From Neostapfia colusana (Eukaryota; Streptophyta; Magnoliopsida; Poales; Poaceae), in the NCBI GenBank assembly GCA_030760725.1, contig JASWHV010000016.1:12453084-12517083 (forward strand): a stretch of DNA of 64,000 bases, in the 5' to 3' direction. Under the pieces are notes generated by a model. It ran no database searches. It had not been told where the DNA came from and worked only from the letters and a program-made list of their open reading frames with translations. Positions within the stretch are counted from its first letter, which is position 1. Each line of letters opens with the position of its first letter. Positions 12,862 through 25,194 of this stretch are shown here, in pieces. The translations under genes and the position numbers were made by a program.

Positions 12862-15800
12862 TGTGACAGCCAGGACTTCGTCGGGTGGTGCCGTGTTATG
12901 CGGCACCCAACAGCACACGGGTCGATAGAAACACATCATATTACATAAATAGTTTGCGGAAGCGTACAAGAAAGTTTTACAAATACTTATATCAGAGTAA
13001 ACTACAGCGGAAGACTATCACTCTCACGACTCATATCTAAACTAGCAACAAAGAAACGGTCCAGCCCGCGGACGTTTCTTAGTAGCAACACGAAGACAAT
13101 CTGCAGCGGCAAGGATGCTCTTTGAGTAAGCACTCAGAGGTTCCCGAGTCTCATCGGCACCCCTTCTCATAAGCATCGAGTCAATTACCTGCAAAACAAC
13201 TCGGATAGCATCCGTGAGCATAACGCTCAGCAAGGCTTAACCGTCACCCTAAACATGAAACTTTAAGTGAGGTTATGAACCTAACATAGGATGGCATAAG
13301 CATAATTAATCTCGCCTAAAAGTGAATCCTTACTTTCAGGTATTAATTGCAGCATTTTAAGTAATCCCTGGGCACGCTACATTGGGAGTCCACAATCAAA
13401 CAAGAAACGCTTTCCCCCGATGTAAATTGCTCATGGCATAAAAGAATCGAGTTTGCACTAGCCTATTCATCAAGATCCAATACAAAGGTAGGTTAATACT
13501 TCACATCAAAATGATTAGTTCCTTTCTCATGCAAGTTCTTACTACGTCACGACTGTGAGAACAAGTATGCTCGGTCCATTCCGCGAGCGACGGTGATTCG
13601 AATCAATAACACCCGGACTACATGACACGTACGCCCGTACTCGACGTTGCCTACAACAACCATCACTGACGTCGTACGTGGCAGCCTTTCCCCCGTTTCA
13701 CCCCCGCTGAATCGATCAAGTAGCCCCGTACAGTAGCTACTCTCATGGTGCACCTTCCGACGTGAGATGTCATGAGAATATTCCCCACATACTGCACACC
13801 GGCCGTCCGCCTGAGGCGACCCGAAAAGTCCCAACGACAGCTTCCCGAGGTACATCGGTTTACTGGGTCCCATATAGCCAGCATGAGTCCGGTACACAAC
13901 TCAAACTTGTTCAACAGGGCCGCATACGGATCGGTCCTTGACCGACACGGACAGGTCTACAGCACCCAGGCCCCTATGTCCTGCTGCCCCTACAACCTTC
14001 CGGTCTCAACTTTAACATGCTAATTCAATTATGAACCAATCCCGTATGCCCTGTTGTTCTTAAAACTGCGAGTAGCATCTCACCACTCGACTTCTACCGA
14101 ACCGTACTTAAGCATGGCAGTTCTACACGGGGAAAGACACATAACCAATACTCCATGGGTTATTTGGCTATGCAAGAGGAGTATCAAACACTAGACCTAA
14201 TGCATAATCATATCGTGACCGAAAGTGAATATAAAACAAAAACTTAACAGCTGTTAAATGCAAACCGGAGCTTGCCTGTTTTGCAGGGTAGTCGTATATA
14301 AATAGTTAGTGTCCTTGCGGATCCACCCTTGACTCTCCGGAGCTTGATCCACTTCGATGAATCACTCCTTTGAGTCCCCTTCGTTGTGGTTCCTATAGAA
14401 ATGCATATGCACATGTTTTATAGAATGTAATGGAAAGAAGTTATAGAATTAATCTCTTAGGAACAGAGGTTGTGTGGAAAAGCCAAGCATGGCTTGGTTT
14501 GCCTCTGTTGTGCAAAGAACAGAAATAAACTAATTTGACCTTAAGGCCTTAGCTATACACAAATCATTTCCCCTAATGAACATAATAGAGAAGCTGAAAA
14601 GATTTGAGGGCAACTGAAGAACAAGAACTCCAATGGCCTCAAAACTTTTACAGCAGGTTCTATACTACCTAAGAATTTAGCTTGCCAATTGTAGCTAATG
14701 TGGAGTCATATTGTGTCCTCCCCAATTCTCACAATATCTCTTATGTATTCCCACATATACACAAGTATGGAGAATAAGAACATGGAGTTCCAAGACTCAT
14801 CTTGGGATGATAATTTACATGTGAGTTCTTGATCACATGAGAGTCATCTGGTCCAAAATTTAGCCCTTTTACTTGGGTAGTTCTCCCAGAACAATTCTTT
14901 AAGCATTTGTACTCAAAAGAATTAATTGTGAAGTAATGTGCATTTTCATGCCCAATTAAGTGAACTAAAATTCCAAGTATGTCTCAGAGAGCTTGCCTAA
15001 ATTTTCCTATGATTTTTGGAGCTATGGATTGCTCAGAACAGATTTTTGAAGTGGGAAACATTTTCTGAAAATGTTTCTGGACTCTTTTGAACACAGTAAT
15101 TTGAATTTAGCAAATTCCTACTCAAATGATCTTCAAATGAGCTGAAAATTTGCTAGTAGGTCAATACTATGCTTAAGAAAATTCTGGCAAAATTTGGGGA
15201 TTTTTGGATAAACCAAACTCCCTCAATAAATCTTTTTCAGAAAACCTTCCCAGAATTTTCCAGAATATAATATTAACTTCCATACAAATCTGAGTTCATA
15301 TTTGGGTAGAACTCATAGAGATGAATCCAACCCAATTGGAATCACTCAAATTGGAGTTTTCTGGAGGGAGATATGAATTTCTAAAAATTGAGCTAACCCT
15401 GGAATTATTTTCCTATTGAAAATCCGGCTGCACCCACAGTTTTGAATTCCGGCCAATAGAAACGAAGCCACACCGGGCCACAGCGTCTCTGCGCGCCAAC
15501 ACACGGATCCCGGCCACACCCGATCCCGGGTTTAAAATTTGAGCTGCTGACAGGCGGGGCTCACGCTTCGTCTTCTTCCTCCGGCTTCCTCGCTCGCGCC
15601 CTCGCTGCCCCTCGCCGGCCCGACATCAGAGCTCGCCGTTTCCGGCCACCGCCTGAGCTGAAACTTGCCGCCAGGGAGTTTGTGACACCGAGGAACACGG
15701 CTGTGGGGTTTGCTAGGGCTGCCAACGACCGGAACCTGGCCGGCGACGTGCGACAGCTACTGTGGGGGTTCGGCGGCGTTGCCTGAGGTATCCAGCCCGC

Positions 15801-17170
15801 CAAAACCTGTGCCGACGAGCCCTACAGCACCAGTGGATGATCGCAAGGCTCGGCATGGCCCCCTAAATGGCTCGGAAACAGCTGCAAGTCGGTCGTCACC
15901 ATGCGCCCGATTCAGTCCGCCGGAGAAGTGCTCGGTAGACCTCAAAATACGTCGCCCCAAAGGGTTTTCATGCGACGGATGCTAAAGAGAACATGATCGC
16001 CGGCTAGTCCAGCTCCTACATGCCAAGTTTGATGAGCTAAGAACGAATAGAAGTGGAGAATTTTGGATTCCCGTACCGGATGCTCGGGTTGAAGCCGCCG
16101 GAGAAAAACTTCGAAATTCGCTGGCGATGCTTCACGGTATGGCCTGAGCTTGGGCTGAGAGCAGCACCGCACCCGTGCGCATCCGTAGCTGTGATCGCTC
16201 GGCCGTGAAACCCTCTGTGGAGGGCTGTCCACGAGCGCCCGATCACGCTTTTGAGCTAGGTCACCGCGGCGGCGGTTGTTCTCGGGCACTGGAGGCCGAA
16301 GCTTGCTTGCTTTCAGGTCAGGGAGGTGGAGGTTGAGTTCGTGGGAGTGTTTAGCCGCTCAGGGGAGGAAGAGGCGCGATGATTCCTTCGGTTTCCCGAT
16401 CGACCGAGAGGGCGGAGGGGGAGAACGTTTGCTGTTCGTGCACTCGCGAGGAGGAGAAGATGGATGGCCCTTGCTTAGTCCAGGGGGGTGATCAGGCCGC
16501 GAACCGCCTCTGGGCGCCGTGCGTGGGGAAAGGGAGCAGCTGGTGGCGCTGCCGAGCCCCCCAGTGGCTCCACGGTGGGAGCTGCTCGTGGCCCACGTGC
16601 TGTTCGACGAATTTCCCCACTGGGGCTGAGACTTAGGGTGCAAGACTCCTCCTTTAGCTCTATGACATGTGGGTCCCACTCCATATTTCCTCCCAAATAT
16701 CTTCTCAAGCTGATCCTCTTAATTCCCAAAATTCTGAGTTTTAAAAATGTGGGTTAGAAATTTGAATTCTCCAAATTCAGTTTGAATTGGTGTGACCAAT
16801 TTGAATTTGGCTAGAATTTACAAATGTTTCTCTTACACTCCTTTTTGAGCCCACCTACAAATGAAAAGGTGGTGATAACCTTTTCCCTAAAAACTCAACT
16901 ATATGGCTGCATGTTAATTCAAAGTTTTTGGGTCACCATATGTGTGAACTTTGAATCTCAAATATGATCTTTAAATCTTACATGCAAAGAGTATTTAACT
17001 CCTTATTGGTTCAACACTTTTAAATAAAAATGTGAGCCTCATGTTGGATGTTCATCCATGTATTACTTTGCATGAAGAAAAATTTTAGCAAGTCCCATTT
17101 TTCATGTCTTTGCCACACATATGAACTCAAACCTTGGTTTTTATTCATACACATTTTTGGGACTTTTACA
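12862..17170 (-). repeat. 5' LTR of gypsy A (complete, 4.3 kb)
   Basis: Starts TGTGACAGCC and ends GACTTTTACA, so both termini are intact on the TG...CA pattern. It is the sister of 2,795-6,941. Its outer edge (17,170) abuts the left-truncated 5' LTR of copia 1, so gypsy A apparently inserted into or beside that LTR and the copia DNA beyond was lost with the element's left end. Confidence 0.9.
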
Positions 17171-17216
17171 GTGGTGAGTGTGTCTGAGTCCTTCCGAAAC
17201 TAAGTCCTGAAGGACC

Positions 17217-17534
17217 GCACTAGTCCGCTCTGTCAGACTAGTCCGTTTCTAACCGAAACAAGAGTTTCTGTGTAGGTTCAGACTAGTCCATTGTGGGTCA
17301 GACTAGTCCGTGATTTGAGGTCGGACTAGTCCGTTGGACCAGACTTAGTCCGTTCTCAACCGAAGCAAAAGGTTCTATGTGAGATCGTACTAGTTCATTG
17401 TTGGATGGACTAGTCCTTGGTGTTGTGACTGTTTGAATTCAAAAGGAGGCGGGGGACTTTGTGGTTGGTCAAGTGTGACATCACCAGTCCCCACAGGCCG
17501 GACTAGTCCGGAGTTAAATGCCGGACTAGTCCGC
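17217..17534 (+). repeat. Array of palindromic ACTAGTCCG motifs in the copia 1 LTR
   Basis: About ten copies of (C/A)GGACTAGTCC(G), exact or with one change, are scattered here with irregular spacing, the best being CCGGACTAGTCCGG near 17,500. Two more lie at ~22,268 and ~22,288, beyond the solo LTR. Each core is self-complementary. Repeated short palindromes in LTRs have been described for Sireviruses; their role here is unknown. Confidence 0.8.
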
Positions 17535-17569
17535 ATTTTTTCTGGTAGCAACGGCTAATTGTTGGGACC

Positions 17570-20500
17570 TTTAAGGGCCTAGGTTTTTGCACACATTCAA
17601 AGTGTTCATCACACCACACAACCCTCATTTGAGGAAACTTTATGAATACATTTGAAGAGCAAGTAAACACCATCAACATGGGCATTAGAGGATAAACTCA
17701 CAAAATGCAAAAGTGGCATTTCCCACATGCATCATATAGGGGCTGGGCATATGAAAAACTCCTACACCTTGCTAGGAATGCCCATGCCCAATTTCACCCA
17801 AATCGAAAACCTTTTTGAGGTCTTTTTGGGTATAACTAGAAAGGGGGTAGTTTGAACTCAAATTCAAATTCAAACTACTTCCATCCCATAAATTCAAAAG
17901 TGGGAGGCATATTCTTACTCAGCACATTTTTCTGAGCTCACACACCAATTTTCACTCCATTTGGATCTGATCTTGACATGAGCTAAGTTTAGCAAATTCA
18001 AACTCCATTTGAATTTCAAACTGCATATGTGCTGAAAATTAATTTAAACACTACACAATTTGAATTCTATCAACTCCAAATGGGCATGTGGTAGATAATT
18101 CAAATTCTAGAGGGTATTATAGGGATTACTGTTGGAGCAGTAGAGGAAAGTTAATTTCAGAGGTTAAAACTTGGGTGGGACCCACATGTCAGCTACAATA
18201 GCAAATTCAACCGACTGAAGCCCGAGCTCGGTTTCTTGCGCCTGGTCCAGCAGCCGCCACGGCGAGAAAAACAGCGAGGCCAGCAGCTGCTTGCCGCCCC
18301 TGGCTGCGGAACCGCCTCACCCTCCCTCGTATCTCTACAGCCGACCCGATCGAAGGCAGAAACGATCACTTCGTTGCTCCCTCGCGCAAGAAATTGATCG
18401 GAACAGCCGCAGCTCCTCCGATCTTCAGACACCCGTCAAACTCGCGTGAGAGCTCCGGCTGAGCTGCAAAACGGCACCATAGCATTCCCCACAACCCTCT
18501 CACACCATCACCAAGTGAGCTCGTGCTCCATACACCGAGAACCACACCGTTCCGCAGAGGCCGCTACAAAGCCGAGAAGAGGCGCTCTCGTGGGCAGCCT
18601 CACCCCGGGCTTGTCACGGCCAAGCCAAGCTGGTTCAGGACGCGGAAGGACCTCCTACAGCTCACCTCCGAAGCTTGAGCTAAGAGGTTGAGCGTCGACG
18701 GCGAATTTTGCAGTTTGCTTCCAGCCGGTGCAAAGTCACGTTCCGGTAAGAAACTTTGAAATTCCCGTTTGGTTCTCGTTTAAATTCCATAAAACTTCAC
18801 GCATAGGAACTAGACTTAGTGTTGCACAAGTTGGCTTCACAACACCTAGCATGAAAACCCCTGTACATAGCGTATTTCCAAGCTTGCCAACGGCGGCTTA
18901 TTCGGGAAGCATCGGGCGCACGGTGAGAGCTTACTTAGGACCTCTCCCGAGCTACCTCGAGCCCATGCCGAGCTTCCCTAGGGTCCACTGATGCTCTATG
19001 ACCGATAGCTCAATCTTTTGGGGCGCTAGGAAGTCCGGCCGACACGGCCGAAGTTCTTTTCAAGCTGCCGCTCGTCGCCGGCCGTGTTCCGGTGATTGTC
19101 ATGATGAGCTGAGCCCAGCATCAAGTTCCCCGGATGGATTTAGGAATAGGCGGCCAAAACCATGGAGTTGGTACACGGCAGTGGCCACTGGCGAGCACTC
19201 CGGCGAGGGTTCGTGGCGGCCGAGCGCGGGAGGCCAGAGGTAGACGAAGCCCCCAGTCCCACGTGTCAGCGACCGATATTTTAAATTCCAGGATTAGCTG
19301 TGGCACCGGATCGGGTGCGGCTGCACGCGAAAGATTCCGTAGCCCCGTGTGTCGACCGCTGAGAAGTTGACACGTAGCCCGGTCCCACGGGCAGCAATTT
19401 AAACATTTCCCTGATTTTCAGATTAAGTTCAAACTTCAAACCCACATAGCTTTGGCTAGGAAACCCCAAATCGAGTGAACCAAATTTTGTTGGATTCAGC
19501 TCTCTGAGTACTTTCCAAGAAATCAAGTTTCACTTCATGAAAATCCTTAGTTCTCCAGAATTAATTCTTCAAAGTTTAAAGTGTTTGGAATGTTCATTGG
19601 AGAACCCTTTGGAGGAAAAAAATTCTGAAATTTTGCTGGGATGTTTACCAAAATATCCCTGAGCTACCATAAAAATGTCAGATCCATTTGATCTCATTTG
19701 ATCCCCCTAATAGTGTGATTAATAAAACTGTTCCAGAGAAAATAGAAAATGTCCAGAAACATTTTCAGAATTTCTCTGAAATTGTTTAGCTCATATATTC
19801 AGCTAGGAACCTTCAAATTAAGTAAAACCAACTCCATTAGAACCCTCTTAAAATCTAGTTTTCAGAGAGTCATGGTTTGCTCCATGAAAATCCTTAAAAC
19901 ACCCTAGGAGCTCCAAGTAAGGCCAAGTACATAATTATTTGTGGAGGGCTCAATTGGGATTTGCTGCAGATGAAATTTGTCCAAGTCTCTGTTTAAGTTG
20001 TATCCAAACCACAGTAAAAATTTCAGGGTCATTGGGTCTGTCTAGCAATACTTATAACTCTCACAAGTTTAACTTCAATACAAATGCATTTAAATTGATA
20101 CATATTTGTATTTATCATATGTAGTCGCTAAGGTTGAGGAGGAACCCAAAGTCTTAGACTTCGTCACTCTAGAGGAACAGCTAGCCTATGACCAAGAGCA
20201 GCAAGGCAAGCTCCGGTTTGCATTAACCTTTTTACAAAGTTTTACTGTTTTGAGAACTTACTTTGAGCACTCACTTAATTCTTGCATTAGAGTCTTGTTT
20301 GAAACCCAAATGCATAGCCAAGAAAACCTTGGGTTGGGATTAGGTTTGAAAACCTCGTTAGCTAATGCAATGCTAAGATAGTGTAAGATTCGGTACAAGT
20401 CGAGTAGTCGGAACTACTCGCGAGAATAGGCTAGAAGCACATTGCTCGGGTAAAGATAGCAAATGAAACATATGGCAAGAAAAATGAGACCGAGCGGAGA

Positions 20501-21621
20501 GTAAGGGCAGCAGGACTTTGGGGCCTGGGTGCCATAGCTCCGCTTGTGTCGATTGAGGACCGAGCCGTGTGCGGGCCTGTTGAACAAGCTAGAACAGTAC
20601 CGAAGACCTACCGGCTATATGGGAACCAGGAAACCTATGTATCTCGGGTAGCTGAGTATTGAGGCATTGCCTGTCGTTCAGAGGGTAGGTTGAGAGCTTG
20701 AGGTGTAAATCGGCTGGCGGCACTGCAGATGCGCACACAGAGACCTCTTGCTCAGGATGATAGGACCGGTTCAATACTTGGCTAACGGGTGAAAGGTGGT
20801 TGCGTACGACGTCCGTGATGGTTGTTGTAGGCAACATCGAGTACAGGTGTATGTGACGGGTTATTCGGGTAACCCTGCAGGTGTAAATCGATTATAATCA
20901 CCGTCCCTCACGGTCAGTGAGTACCACTTGTTCACTGTACCGTGACGTAGAAGGAACAGGCTAGATACATGTTAAAAGTTTGCTGATTTGAAAGATATAC
21001 TTTGCTTGTTAATGTCTTGTTGTAGTTTAGAGCTAATTAAAGTTCTTTTCAACTTTGGGCAAAGTACATGAGAGAAATGCGTTTCTTGTTTGATTGCGGC
21101 TCTCTCATGTGCCTTAGCGTAAGGTTGTCCACAACCTGCTGCTAAAACTTGAAAGCAAGGTTCAAATAATTAGGCGAGTCCTTTGCAACTTATTTTACCT
21201 CATGTACCCTAAAACCATTCATGTAGAAGTAGCATGTATAGGAGAGACGGGTCAGTCTTGCTGAGCCATTGTGCTCACTGCTTGTGTTTGAAGCTTTTGC
21301 AGGGGATTATGAGGAAGGGACTCCCGAGGAGGAGACGGAACCGCAGGAGGGGAACCCCGTCGAGTGGGAGTCATGCACGCCGCCTTGTTAGTGTGTGTGC
21401 ATGCTAGCGGGGACACGTTTACAGGCTGAACATGAACTCGATGCGTAATCTACGCCCGTGAGTGTAGACATAACTTATTTTGTTGTACAAATGTTCATAA
21501 ACCTGTTTATGTAATAAAACTTTGCTTCCGCTTTGTATCTTTGATGTGCGTTATACGGTGCTATGCAACGCAGCACCCCTCAGCGTGATTCTGGCTCGAC
21601 GAGGCCGATGGGGCCGTGTCA
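17570..21621 (+). mobile_element. Solo LTR D, related to family A, opposite orientation
   Basis: Inserted in the copia 1 LTR. The right part (20,390-21,621) resembles the reverse complement of the left part of the family A LTRs (shared blocks around the CACCCAGG and CGGTCC strings) but is clearly diverged. It ends GGGGCCGTGTCA. No internal domain or second copy is present, so it is a solo LTR. GGACC at 17,565-17,569 and GGACT at 21,622-21,626 are a candidate 5-bp duplication with one mismatch. The left edge is uncertain because it does not begin with a clean TG. Confidence 0.6.
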
Positions 21622-21628
21622 GGACTCC

Positions 21629-21635
21629 TATAAAA
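21629..21635 (+). promoter_or_regulatory. TATA box of the copia 1 LTR
   Basis: TATAAAA within CCTATAAAATAGGG, about 740 bp before the LTR end and just right of the solo LTR insertion. The solo LTR therefore separates the palindrome-rich upstream region from the core promoter by ~4 kb. Confidence 0.65.
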
Positions 21636-22380
21636 TAGGGATCCCCGGGCCTCTAAGGAATCAACTCGAATCCTAGCGCCACCATAGCCCTCCTAGCCCT
21701 TTCTCTTCATTTCTTTGATCCCTAAGAGTGAATCTTGAGGATTTATGAGATTTTGAAGAAGATAGAGAGGGGTGCATTTTGTTTTGAGCTCTTGGTTGAT
21801 TCTCTTACTGTGACTCGTTGAGTTGAGTTGTTGTGGGTGTTGATTCGCAAGTTCTTCAAGCTGTAATCTTGTGGGAGCCTCAGATTATGAGCTGCTCCAC
21901 GAATCTTTGTGATTTCTTTGTGATCTAGTGGAAGAACAAGCCAACCTTTGTGGTGCCTTGGTGAGGATAGGGTTGAGAGCCCGGTCCTTTGTGGACTTCT
22001 CAACATGGACGTAGGCTTCTTCATGAAGCTGAACCATGGAATAAATCGTGTGACTTACACTTTTTACTTGTCTCTTGTTCTTTGTTAGATCACTTTATGG
22101 TTCTTTGCACTTTTCATCTTAATCTTGCAATCCACCTAGTTCTAGCCATTTAAATTTTCGTACAATATCATCACTAAATTGCTAGGTTATAATACTTCAA
22201 TAATCGTTAAGTAGATCAGCGAAAAACTCATAAATATCTCTGCATTAACAGTTTACCTTTCTGTGAATGGACTAGTCCACCCCCTGGCCGGACTAGTCCA
22301 CACTCTGCAAGCTAATTAGTTTTTATTAAGTTGAATTTCAGGTGTTTTGCCTATTCACCTCCCTCTAGTCAACTTTCAAT

Positions 22381-22393
22381 TGGTATCAGAGCC
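22381..22393 (+). other. Primer-binding site of copia 1
   Basis: TGGTATCAGAGCC, two bases after the LTR end at 22,378, complementary to initiator tRNA-Met as is standard for plant copia elements. Confidence 0.88.
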
Positions 22394-22419
22394 TAACTCT
22401 CCCAAAGAGCTTAACCGCT

Positions 22420-23741
22420 TTGAGAGGAGATGGGGGGAAAGGCAAGAAGGAGTTGCCGATCGTCAACACCACTGTCACCGGTGAGAACAACGCCAATGGC
22501 GAGCAAGAATTCAAGTCCTCGCCCAACAAGACTATCAACACCACCAAGGATAACCCAAAACCTCCTCCCTTTGACATTGATACCGATGATGAAGATGAAG
22601 AAGTGAAGCACCTTGTGGATATTCTTCAATGAGCAAAAGACGAAGCAATGAGGAAGGGAAGTCCTGAGAAAGAGAAGATACTCAAGAAGTCCGAAGAGGA
22701 CTACACGCGATATCCTTTTAACTATGAGCGTCTAAATTCTCATACAAACTACTTGTCTATTCCTTTAGGCAAACCTCCACATTTCGATGGCACTAACTAT
22801 ACCATGTGGAAGCACACATGAAGTTGCATCTTATTTATTTCAATCCTACACTTTGGCATATTGTTTGTACAGGTGCATATATCCCCTTGGATGATGAAGA
22901 GCTTACCCCGGAACAAGAACAACTAATCCACTGCAATGCTCAAGCGGCGGCCATGTTCAAATCGTCCTTGAGCCAAGAAGAATCCAACAAAGTGGATGGG
23001 TTGGAGAAAGCCAATGAAATTTGGGATACACTCAAAATTTCACATGAAGGCAACCGTTCCGTGCAGGAAGCTAAGATTGAGATGATCGAGGGGGAGCTTG
23101 GAAGATTTGCCATGGAAGATGGCGAGACTCCTCAAGAGATGTACAACCGACTCAAGACCCTCATCAATAAGAGTCAGGCGTACGGGTGCAAGAACTGGAC
23201 GGCCCATGAAGTGGTCAAAAGGATGATAAGAGCCTTCATGCCTTGCAACGTGATACTTTGCACCCTCATCCATGAAAATCCAAACTTCCACAAAATGACT
23301 CCGGATGAGGTGCTTGGTAGAATCATCAACAACGAGATGACGGAGATGGAAGTACGCCACATCAATGACCTTGCTAAGGTCACATCCTCCAAAAATAAAG
23401 GTGTTGCTCTCAAAGCCTCACCCATGTCCAAAGGCAAAGAGGTACAAGCTTCAAGCAACGATGAAGAGAGTGAAGAAGAAAGCACCAACATGGACGATGA
23501 GGAGTTGGACTTATTTATCAAGAGATTCAAGAGAACGATGAAGAAAAGAAGAGGGTCAAACTATGAGATCAAGGGCAAAGACAAGAGCAAGATAAGAACC
23601 AAGAGAGCTTGCTACAATTGTGGCGAGTGTGGGCACTACATTATTAATTGCCCATATGAAAAGGAAGAAGACAAGAAGAAGAACAAGGATGAAAAACCTC
23701 AAGAGAGGACGATGTTCAAGAATAAGAAGGCACATGGGTAA
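22420..23741 (+). pseudogene. Copia 1 Gag (Sirevirus-like), broken
   Basis: The first segment (22,420-22,632) has no in-frame ATG. An ATG at 22,430 is out of frame behind a run of six G, and the frame ends at TGA 22,630-22,632. Reading on in the same frame gives the usual plant copia Gag N terminus (HFDGTNY near 22,785), then a frameshift near 22,805. The main body (22,806-23,741) carries the Gag domain and one CCHC knuckle CYNCGECGHYIINC near 23,610, followed by a lysine-rich tail. It is the structural protein of a copia particle in origin. Confidence 0.85.
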
Positions 23742-25194
23742 GCTCATGTTGGCAAGGAGTAGGACTCAAACGATGAGTCCTCCTCCGATGATGAGGCAGA
23801 AGTGGCAACCGTCGCCATCAAGAAACCAATGATGAAGAAGACTCTCTTGCCAAACAAGGGAGAGTGGAAGAGCTCAAGCCACACGCCTCATGGCAAAGGA
23901 TAAAAAGCAAAGGTTAAATCTAAACTCTCATTGCGTCTATTAAAGATGAAGATTTTGGTAGTGCTAGTGAGAATGAGTACATGTCTGAAGGGTTGAGAAA
24001 AAGGGCCTTAATTAAGATGAAAAAGATCTCTAATGAAATCTTAGACAAGGAGGAACTTCTTGAGAAACAAGATGATTTGCTTGTCAAGGAGAGGCAAAGG
24101 AATCTTGACCTTGAGAAGGAGAAGAACGGGGCACTTGAACTTGCAGAATCAAGGACACCTCTTCATGTCTCAAGAGTTTGAATGTTGTGCTCCAAGATGA
24201 GCTTGTGAGTTTGAACAAAGCTCACAAGAATCTTGAGGCACAATTCGCAACTCTCAAGTCAAGTGTTTCCTCTTCCGCCTCAACAAGCTCAAACTTGTCT
24301 AATGTGGAGTCGAACACTAAAACTTGAAAATGTGCAAACCTTGTACTTAACTTGAAAAATGAGCTTAACATCGCAAAGAGCAACAGTACACCTAAGGGTG
24401 GAATTTTTTACAAGGAGAGGATCAAGTATGCACGTAGTGCATACTCGATCGCAAGGTCTCCCTTGATCAAAGATGGTCTTGGCTATTCAAGGGGAGGGAA
24501 GCGAAATGCTAGAATTCCCAAGAATAACAAGATGCATATTGCTTTTGTCAAGGAAGGATCATACCAAGCCAAGAATGAACATCATGTATCTACTTCTCTT
24601 TAAATGGTAAAATTTGATGTTAAAGATGTTAAACATGCTAAGAATATTAGCTTAACTATGTTTCATTATTTTGATGCATCTTATGTGCTTATGAGAAGCA
24701 AATTTGGTTACGTCTATGCAAAATATGTTTGGTCACTCCGCAAGAGCCCAAAGCCTTGTGCGTAGGTACCCAAACGCCTTGTCACTAACCTCAATGGACC
24801 CAACCAAGCTTGGGTACCTAAAACCAAAGCCCAAACTTGTTTTGTAGGCTTACTCCTCCGATGGTACAATATGGGTGCTAGATAGTGGATGCACCAACCA
24901 TATGACCGGAGCGGGAAGGGTGTTTGTGGAGTATGAAGAAAAAAAATGACCCAAGTCAAGGCATCTACTTTGGCGACAATAGCCAAGGGAAGGTACTAGG
25001 TATGTATAAAATCTCTATTTCTCCACAACACACTACTTCTCATGTTATGCATGTTGAATCACTAGACTATAATCTTTTATCCATATATCAATCGTGTGCA
25101 AAAGGCTATACTTGCTTATTCACTAACGAAGGCGTGATTGTCACTAGAAGAATTGATAACTCAATTATCTTCAAAGGTGTGCTCAAGGGAAAGC
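23742..25194 (+). pseudogene. Copia 1 coiled-coil spacer and protease, broken
   Basis: After the Gag stop, decayed frames continue with acidic and Glu/Lys-rich coiled-coil-like sequence (about 23,980-24,180), a feature of Sirevirus Gag. The aspartic protease follows, with WVLDSGCTNHMTG and its DSG at 24,881-24,889. A run of eight A near 24,940 shifts the frame. The last segment (24,924-25,194) is the protease-to-integrase linker. It is cut at 25,194 by gypsy B and resumes at 37,872. Confidence 0.82.
25190..25194. repeat. Target-site duplication AAAGC, left copy
   Basis: AAAGC directly precedes the TGTCACACCC terminus of gypsy B; the identical AAAGC follows its other terminus at 37,867-37,871. 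Removing the insert and one copy joins the copia 1 reading frame smoothly. Confidence 0.95.

Larger units (their letters stand above)
2795..17170 (-). mobile_element. Gypsy A: Ty3/gypsy chromovirus (Tekay-like), near full length
   Basis: Two long direct repeats (2,795-6,941 and 12,862-17,170) flank an internal region with a minus-strand gag-pol, a PBS at 12,846-12,858 and a polypurine tract beside 6,941. Gene order is gag-PR-RT-RNase H-INT-chromodomain, which defines a chromovirus; the chromodomain at the extreme C terminus and the tRNA-Met PBS fit the Tekay lineage. The left LTR lacks the ~158 bp at its outer end that the right LTR has, so the element has lost its left terminus. No target-site duplication can be checked. 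The coding region is broken (one stop, two frameshifts). Confidence 0.9.
17171..22378 (+). repeat. 5' LTR of copia 1, split by a solo LTR
   Basis: Two segments, 17,171-17,569 and 21,622-22,378. Both carry ACTAGTCC-type palindromes, and the second ends in CA two bases before a PBS. The promoter (TATA at 21,629) and downstream leader are in the second segment. The true left end is missing because gypsy A abuts at 17,170. Length and repeat style fit Sirevirus (Opie/Maximus-type) LTRs; that lineage call also rests on the coding region. Confidence 0.75.

Noticed and set aside
23040..23530. Minus-strand frames of 106-118 codons
   Set aside because: Shadows of the copia 1 Gag frame on the plus strand.
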